Assembly: GCA_030426705.1 (NCBI GenBank)
Contig: JAUHXW010000050.1
Coordinates: forward strand, 1-13,326
Direction: 5' to 3'
Length of the DNA: 13,326 nt
From: Gammaproteobacteria bacterium
GTDB lineage: Bacteria; Pseudomonadota; Gammaproteobacteria; Xanthomonadales; Marinicellaceae
Shown one piece after another: positions 8,035-11,523 of this stretch. The notes under the pieces are model-generated. The model searched no databases and had not been told where the DNA came from. It saw nothing but the letters and a program-made list of their open reading frames with translations. The translations under genes and the position numbers were made by a program. How positions within the stretch are numbered: position 1 is the stretch's first letter; every line of letters starts with the position of its first letter.

Positions 8035-8640
8035 TTATTCTCCTTTTAATTTGGGTAAAACGTGTTGATTGAGGTGGGCTATCAGTCTTGCTTCATCTGC
8101 TTTGATTTGTGGGTTTTTGAGTACATCAAAACAGGCAAAAGTAGGTAAGGCGTTCATGCCAAAAAACTTAAAGTTCATGTGCATGGGGTAAAATAAATCA
8201 TCAACCGATTTACCCGTGAATAAAAAAGCATCTTTGTTTTCAAAGGCCACTTCAGGCGCATTAAAAGTTAATGACAACATATAATGGGTTTTTTTCAAGG
8301 TGCCACTTGAGCCATACATGTGGTTGTCCTCTGAACCAGAACGACCATCACCCAGGCACAGTGCACCACCCATGCCTGCCGTATAAACTTCATCCATGTA
8401 TTTTTTATAACTCCAGGGAACGCCCATCCAATTGACGGGTGTTTGTAGAACCACCAGATCCGCTTTTTGGTGTTTTTCCAATTCTTCGGCAACGTCATAG
8501 TTTTGAGCAGAATGTGTGATTTCTACATCATGACCCTGTTGATTAAACCACTGTTCAATCAGGGTTGTCATGTGGGTATTGAGTTCGCCTTTGGAAAAGT
8601 CAGATGGGTTATGGGCATGAATAATCAATATATTTTTCAT
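8035..8640 (-). CDS. mdaB: MdaB-like NAD(P)H:quinone oxidoreductase, flavodoxin fold
   Basis: A 201-residue cytoplasmic flavoprotein of the NQO/MdaB family, which reduces quinones by two electrons and so avoids semiquinone radicals; E. coli MdaB is about the same size. The N-terminus MKNILIIHAHNP (1-12) is the first strand and FMN-phosphate loop. DLVVLQTPVNWMGVPWSYKKYMDEVYTAGM (61-90) is the family's flavin-contacting block, and the GGALCLGDGRSG region follows. FYPMHMNFKFFGMNALPTFACFDV (150-173) matches the MdaB C-terminal half. I start at ATG 8640: a longer in-frame extension to 8691 would run through the promoter and operator. The ribosome site is weak. The gene leads an operon with the peroxiredoxin-like gene and is divergent from an HxlR regulator, the usual arrangement for quinone-responsive control. 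Confidence 0.85.
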   Translation of the reverse strand: MKNILIIHAHNPSDFSKGELNTHMTTLIEQWFNQQGHDVEITHSAQNYDVAEELEKHQKADLVVLQTPVNWMGVPWSYKKYMDEVYTAGMGGALCLGDGRSGSEDNHMYGSSGTLKKTHYMLSLTFNAPEVAFENKDAFLFTGKSVDDLFYPMHMNFKFFGMNALPTFACFDVLKNPQIKADEARLIAHLNQHVLPKLKGE

Positions 8641-8661
8641 TATTGTTTTAAAGGTTCGAAA

Positions 8662-8690
8662 TTGTGGTATATTATGGTTACCTATATACA
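8662..8690 (+). promoter_or_regulatory. Possible promoter for the hxlR gene
   Basis: TTGTGG (8662-8667) and TATACA (8685-8690) are spaced by 17 bases, both weak matches. TATATA at 8683-8688 is a better -10 with a 15-base spacer. Either would place the inverted repeat at 8702-8717 in the hxlR leader, a position that could allow autoregulation. Confidence 0.35.
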
Positions 8691-8698
8691 TTATTCAA
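8671..8698 (-). promoter_or_regulatory. Promoter for the MdaB-like/peroxiredoxin operon
   Basis: On the minus strand TTGAAT (plus positions 8693-8698) is followed after 16 bases by CATAAT (8671-8676), four and five of six to consensus. The transcript would begin about 25 bases before the ATG at 8640. The GTTACT/AGTAAC inverted repeat lies immediately upstream of this -35. Confidence 0.5.
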
Positions 8699-8701
8699 CC
8701 A

Positions 8702-8717
8702 GTTACTGTTTAGTAAC
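8702..8717. promoter_or_regulatory. Candidate HxlR operator, perfect inverted repeat
   Basis: GTTACT and AGTAAC are perfect 6-base arms around GTTT. A further GGTTAC at 8676-8681 is the reverse complement of GTAACC at 8713-8718, giving a possible second half-site overlapping the mdaB -10. The location in the divergent mdaB/hxlR gap and the TACT/AGTA half-sites fit, from memory, the sort of operator used by quinone-sensing HxlR proteins such as Bacillus YodB. Binding is inferred, not shown. Confidence 0.5.
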
Positions 8718-8730
8718 CTAAAGTAAACTT

Positions 8731-9087
8731 ATGAAAAGTTTAATAAAATCAGATACTAAGGGTAGAAAAAAAGTTTTGGAACCTTGTTTAGAACCATGTC
8801 CCATAGAGCGTGGCATGCGACTTTTGGGAGCAAAATGGAAGGCATCGATTTTATGGCATCTGAAAGATCAGCCGGTCAGGTTCAACGATTTGGCCAGAAT
8901 GATTGGTGGTGCCAGTAAAAAAATGGTTGATCAAAGACTTAAAGAATTAGAAGCCCAAAAAATGGTCAAAAGAACCGTTCTGTCTGAACGACCCATCGCA
9001 GTTGTATACCAGGCAACGGATTTTGGTAAATCTGCCTTGAGTGTGTTGGAACCGCTGCTAAAATGGACCGAAAAACATCATTTATAA
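8731..9087 (+). CDS. HxlR-family winged-helix transcriptional regulator
   Basis: This 118-residue DNA-binding protein has the full HxlR layout: CPIERGMRLLGAKWKASILWHL (23-44), the recognition helix region FNDLARMIGGASKKMVDQRLKELEAQ (51-76), and the wing with VLSERPIAVVYQATDFG (83-99). C23 aligns with the conserved N-terminal cysteine in the CPxxxxxxLLGxKW signature that in YodB-type members senses quinones and electrophiles by thiol modification. A second cysteine, C19, lies four residues earlier (EPCLEPCP) and could form or tune a disulfide. It is divergent from the MdaB-like/peroxiredoxin-like operon with a perfect inverted repeat between them, so it is most likely their repressor. There is no clear ribosome site before ATG 8731. 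Immediately after its stop, in the same frame, is a cupin gene remnant. Confidence 0.88.
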   Translation: MKSLIKSDTKGRKKVLEPCLEPCPIERGMRLLGAKWKASILWHLKDQPVRFNDLARMIGGASKKMVDQRLKELEAQKMVKRTVLSERPIAVVYQATDFGKSALSVLEPLLKWTEKHHL

Positions 9088-9159
9088 ATCAAGAAAACCA
9101 CTTTGCATACCGGAAAAGTTCAGAGTGGTTTGACTAAGACCATTGCGGATCAAATTTGA
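9088..9159 (+). pseudogene. 3' remnant of a second cupin gene
   Basis: Read directly after the hxlR stop codon and in the same frame, this stretch encodes IKKTTLHTGKVQSGLTKTIA then DQI and a TGA. It matches the last 22 residues of the cupin at 7078-7440 (KKTTLHTGQVKSDLTKDISQ...) at 15 of 22 positions, with both ending at the same place. By hand alignment 47 of 69 bases agree with 7372-7440, including 17 identical bases at the start. The match begins within three bases of the hxlR stop and there is no start codon, so it cannot be a gene on its own. It is the tail of a lost cupin paralogue, cut when the hxlR end was joined to it. The divergence shows it is not a fresh duplication. Confidence 0.8.
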
Positions 9160-9173
9160 TTGGCGGTTATAAT
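9143..9173 (+). promoter_or_regulatory. Promoter for the kinase-thioesterase-methyltransferase-GNAT operon
   Basis: A perfect TATAAT at 9168-9173 is preceded by a weak TTGCGG (9143-9148) with a long 19-base spacer. Transcription would begin near 9180. The roughly 33-base leader contains TATCTT-TT-AAGATA (9191-9204), a perfect short inverted repeat. Confidence 0.45.
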
Positions 9174-9212
9174 AGCAAAGACCTTAACTTTATCTTTTAA
9201 GATATAACAAAC

Positions 9213-9701
9213 ATGTCTTCTCATCGGTATATTATTTTTGGCAACTCTGGTTCAGGAAAGTCCACACTTGCCCGAAAACTTAAACAACAATTGGATTTGG
9301 CTCACCTTGATTTAGATACATTGGCTTGGTTGCCGACCAATCCACCAAGTAGAAAACCATTGGAAGAATCAGAACAGGCCATCGATGCCTTTATAAACAC
9401 CCATAAAAACTGGGTAATTGAGGGCTGTTACTCAGACTTGTTGGCTTATGCAGCTGAATATGCGAATCAAGCGATATTTATGAATTTGCCAGTGAGCCTT
9501 TGCCAAAGCAATGCTCGCAATCGGCCCTGGGAACCTCATAAATATGAAAGCAAGGCAGCTCAAGATGCGAATTTGGATATGTTGCTCAACTGGATAGCGG
9601 ACTACCCAAACCGAGACGATGAGTTTTCCTTACAGGCGCACCTTTCATTGTATAATCGATTTCCCCACTCAAAACAGATGATAACCAACAATGAAAACTA
9701 A
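9213..9701 (+). CDS. P-loop NTPase, nucleotide/shikimate kinase-like
   Basis: A 162-residue protein with a textbook Walker A loop, GNSGSGKST at 10-18, at the start of the first strand. It is followed by HLDLDTLAWLP (31-41), the acidic substrate-side strand seen in small kinases, and by NWVIEGCYSDL (66-76), a region shared with uncharacterised adenylate-kinase-like proteins. RNRP at 102-105 supplies lid-type arginine. The family phosphorylates small molecules with ATP; the substrate is unknown and the protein is shorter than adenylate kinase (about 210). Only a weak ribosome site precedes ATG 9213. The 3' end overlaps the thioesterase gene by 11 bases, so the two are translated together. Adenylate kinase proper is unlikely because its long lid and conserved signature are missing. 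Confidence 0.8.
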   Translation: MSSHRYIIFGNSGSGKSTLARKLKQQLDLAHLDLDTLAWLPTNPPSRKPLEESEQAIDAFINTHKNWVIEGCYSDLLAYAAEYANQAIFMNLPVSLCQSNARNRPWEPHKYESKAAQDANLDMLLNWIADYPNRDDEFSLQAHLSLYNRFPHSKQMITNNEN

Positions 9702-10128
9702 ACAAGATTTTGACCAGGCCTTTCCGGTGCATGTTGAACTGCCGGTACAGTGGGGTGAGATGGATGCTTTTGGACATGTAAATAACACGGTGTATTTCAA
9801 GTATTTTGAAACAGCAAGGCTCGCTTATTTCAATGAAGTTGGGGTGATGGAGGACATGCAAAAGGAAGGTTTAGGCCCTATTTTGGCGGAAACATCCTGT
9901 CGCTTTAAACGGCCTTTGAAGTTTCCCGATACCGTTATTGTTGGTGCCAGCGTGCTGGAAAATCAGCCCTATGGGTTCTTGATGCAATATGGCATTTACA
10001 GTTTACAACAGCAAACCATAACTTCGATTGGCAACGGACGTATTGTGATGGTAGATTATCACACCGGACAAAAGGTCAAGCCTTCAGAAAAACTTCTGAA
10101 TCTGATTGAACAAGTGCAAAACCGGTGA
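9691..10128 (+). CDS. Acyl-CoA thioesterase, hotdog fold (4HBT/YbgC-FadM type)
   Basis: This 145-residue hotdog-fold thioesterase has the diagnostic block VQWGEMDAFGHVNNTVYFKYFETAR at 19-43. D25 is the expected catalytic aspartate, and the HVNN turn plus the Y-F-x-Y-F-E helix are those of 4-hydroxybenzoyl-CoA thioesterase relatives. SCRFKRPLKFPDTVIVG (about 69-85) is the second family landmark. It should hydrolyse an acyl-CoA to free acid and CoA in the cytoplasm, usually as a tetramer. Chain length and physiological substrate cannot be read. It begins inside the last codons of the P-loop gene, and its stop overlaps the GTG start of the methyltransferase-like gene (GTGA), so it belongs to the four-gene run. 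Confidence 0.9.
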   Translation: MKTKQDFDQAFPVHVELPVQWGEMDAFGHVNNTVYFKYFETARLAYFNEVGVMEDMQKEGLGPILAETSCRFKRPLKFPDTVIVGASVLENQPYGFLMQYGIYSLQQQTITSIGNGRIVMVDYHTGQKVKPSEKLLNLIEQVQNR

Positions 10129-10586
10129 ATGCCCTGGAATTAAAAATACCACCGGCTTTATTGATGGTGTTGTTTTTAGGGTTGATGTGGTTGCTTGATG
10201 ATTGGTTACCACAGTTTCGGCAAGCTTGGTTATGGCATCAAGTAGCAGCTATGGGCGTGTTTTCAATCGCTTTGATTTTAATTGCGGCCGGCGCCATCAG
10301 TTTTCGCATGGCCAAAACTACGGTAGACCCAACCAGGCCAGAAAAGGCCTCATCGGTAGTGACCACCGGAATTTATGCTTACACCAGGAACCCGATGTAT
10401 TTGGGTTTTTTGATGATTTTACTGGCTTATACAATCAAATTATCTAACCCGCTGACTGTGGTGATACTGCCTTTGTTTGTGTGGTGCATGAACCAATTTC
10501 AAATCAAGCCTGAAGAGCGTGCATTGAGCCAGTTATTTGGTGATGAATATCAGTTATATTGTCAACAGGTCAGGCGTTGGTTGTGA
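10125..10586 (+). CDS. Isoprenylcysteine carboxyl methyltransferase-like membrane protein
   Basis: A 153-residue integral membrane protein of the ICMT/phospholipid methyltransferase (PEMT-like) group, which methylate lipids, carboxyl groups or amines with SAM. The signature is in the C-terminal half: TTGIYAYTRNPMYLGFLMILLAY at 80-102, with the R88-N89-P90-M91-Y92 core, and KPEERALSQLFGDEYQLYCQQVRRWL at 128-153, with the paired glutamates E130 and E131. Hydrophobic stretches at about 10-26, 39-58, 92-104 and 108-123 fit four membrane helices. The start is GTG at 10125, overlapping the thioesterase stop; no later ATG would keep the first helix. The stop overlaps the next ATG by one base (TGATG). 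The substrate in bacteria is mostly unknown for such short proteins. Confidence 0.85.
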   Translation: MNALELKIPPALLMVLFLGLMWLLDDWLPQFRQAWLWHQVAAMGVFSIALILIAAGAISFRMAKTTVDPTRPEKASSVVTTGIYAYTRNPMYLGFLMILLAYTIKLSNPLTVVILPLFVWCMNQFQIKPEERALSQLFGDEYQLYCQQVRRWL

Positions 10587-10998
10587 TGGCTAAGGTGGTT
10601 TTCCAACAACATATACCGGACGCTGGTGATTTTTTTCAACTGTTCAACACCACCGGCTGGAATAAAAGCTATCAGGCCAATCAAGCCGAATTGCAAAAGG
10701 CCATTGAGCAGAGCTGGTATATGATTTGCGCTTACCAGGATAAGCAGCTGGTTGGTGTAGGACGTGTGGTTGCTGATGGCGTGTTGTATGCCATGATATA
10801 TGATTTAATTGTCCACCCTGATTTTCAAAAAAAGGCATTGGTAGCCGCTTACTGGATCATTGTTTGCAAGCGTGTGAGCAAGCCAATATCCGCTCCATTC
10901 AACTGTTCTCTGCCAAAGGGAAAGTGGATTATTACCAAAAAAGAGGCTTTGTCAAAAGAGCCGATGATGCGCCGGGTATGGTGTATTCACCTGATTGA
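10586..10998 (+). pseudogene. GNAT acetyltransferase gene with a -1 frameshift in an A7 run
   Basis: From ATG 10586 the reading frame gives a normal GNAT N-terminal half (MAKVVFQQHIPDAGDFFQLF, then GVGRVVADGVLYAMIYDLIVHPDFQKK up to residue 83). It then falls out of frame in the A run at 10827-10833. Inserting one A restores GIGSRLLDHCLQACEQ, SIQLFSAKGKVDYYQKRGFV and a stop at 10996-10998, for a 137-residue complete protein with motif A (HPDFQKKGIGSRLL) and the YYQKRGF motif. Without the extra base, translation runs to 11032 with a nonsense tail. This could be a real mutation, a sequencing error in a homopolymer, or slippage expression. Almost no decay is seen after the shift, which argues for a recent or artefactual event. 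It is the last gene of the run that begins at 9213. Confidence 0.85.
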
Positions 10999-11095
10999 AT
11001 CACCAAATGGAAGGCTCATTTGTATTTGGTAAAAATTGTTTTGAAGCAAGCGTACTGAAATAACACATTAAATACCGGCATTCAAAACCTAATCG
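10999..11095. other. Gene-free stretch before the repeat element
   Basis: I see no gene or terminator here. The only notable feature is ATACCGGC at 11072-11079, a direct copy of eight bases of the REP-like arm at 11098-11105. Confidence 0.4.
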
Positions 11096-11105
11096 TCATA
11101 CCGGC
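11096..11105. repeat. Left half of a REP-like palindrome split by an insertion
   Basis: TCATACCGGC here is the exact reverse complement of GCCGGTATGA at 11472-11481. Joined through the shared GGCCTGCGC, the two halves give a 10-bp perfect stem with a CTGC loop, the form of a REP-type intergenic palindrome. Confidence 0.7.
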
Positions 11106-11111
11106 CTGCGC
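11103..11111. repeat. Target-site duplication, left copy (GGCCTGCGC)
   Basis: GGCCTGCGC is repeated in the same direction at 11465-11473, immediately outside the inverted ends of the element at 11112-11464. Removing the element and one copy restores a perfect palindrome, which is strong support for this being the insertion site. Confidence 0.7.
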
Positions 11112-11144
11112 TCACTACTGTCCGTTTAAAATAAATCTCCCTTA

Positions 11145-11175
11145 CCGTCATCCTCGAACTTGATTCGGGGATCCC
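11145..11175. repeat. Internal REP-like hairpin unit, left copy
   Basis: The unit contains TCCTCGAA-CTTGA-TTCGGGGA, an 8-bp stem with one G-T wobble, followed by TCCC. Its reverse complement matches 11304-11332 at about 24 positions with five mismatches and one gap, so the two units face each other inside the element. Confidence 0.65.
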
Positions 11176-11303
11176 TTGTAAACAGCCTTTAAATAGTTTT
11201 GAGAACATCAATTTGCATGTCACCCAAAAAGAATTTAACATTTCTCCTTTTCAATGTTTTCAGTAATTTAAGCAACCATCATTTTGTAAGCATCTTTAAA
11301 AAT

Positions 11304-11332
11304 GGGTCCCCGTGTCAAGCACGAGGACGACG
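11304..11332. repeat. Internal REP-like hairpin unit, right copy (inverted)
   Basis: TCCCCGTG-TCAAG-CACGAGGA forms the same stem as the left copy. The stem pair GAA/TTC there is replaced by GTG/CAC here, so the differences keep the pairing. The loop TCAAG is the exact reverse complement of CTTGA. Confidence 0.65.
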
Positions 11333-11464
11333 TGACAGGTACAGTCAATTAAGCTTGCAGTTGAATAATTATTGTTTATAAGTCTTCATTTTTACGAATG
11401 ATGGGCAAAAGCATATCATGAGAGTGTTATATGCTGACAAAGTAAATTTTACCGGACAGTAGTG

Positions 11465-11481
11465 GGCCTGCGCCGGTATGA
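11465..11481. repeat. Target-site duplication (right copy) and right half of the REP-like palindrome
   Basis: GGCCTGCGC (11465-11473) is the second target copy. GCCGGTATGA (11472-11481) is the right arm that pairs with 11096-11105. The remaining bases to 11523 lie downstream of the minus-strand DUF2207 gene and show no T-tailed hairpin. Confidence 0.7.
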
Positions 11482-11523
11482 GGAGTCGAAAATCACCAAT
11501 TTGTAATTAACGGTCCATAGAAC

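Larger units (their letters stand above)
11112..11464. mobile_element. Non-autonomous MITE-like element with 12-bp terminal inverted repeats
   Basis: About 353 bp bounded by CACTACTGTCCG (11113-11124) and its exact reverse complement CGGACAGTAGTG (11453-11464). Similarity continues weakly inward through an A/T-rich ATTTTA block on both sides. Direct GGCCTGCGC copies flank it (11103-11111, 11465-11473). If T11112 belongs to the target, the duplication is 10 bp with one mismatch. Nothing inside could encode a transposase: the longest frames are about 60 codons with no recognisable product. It must therefore be mobilised by a full-length element elsewhere, whose family I cannot name. Inside it sit two further inverted hairpin units (11145-11175 and 11304-11332). 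The host site was a REP-like palindrome. Confidence 0.65.

Noticed and set aside
8641..8691. Longer N-terminus for the MdaB-like protein starting at 8691
   Set aside because: It would be translated from the promoter region. MKNILIIHAH at 8640 is the conserved family start.
10999..11032. C-terminal tail of the GNAT frame running to 11032
   Set aside because: It is the out-of-frame product of the deletion; the conserved GNAT sequence continues in the other frame and stops at 10998.
11072..11079. ATACCGGC as a further REP-like unit
   Set aside because: It copies only eight bases of one arm with no matching second arm nearby, so it may be chance or a decayed fragment.
11199..11381. 60-codon plus-strand frame inside the repeat element
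   Set aside because: It runs through the hairpin repeat, has no ribosome site and no recognisable protein features.
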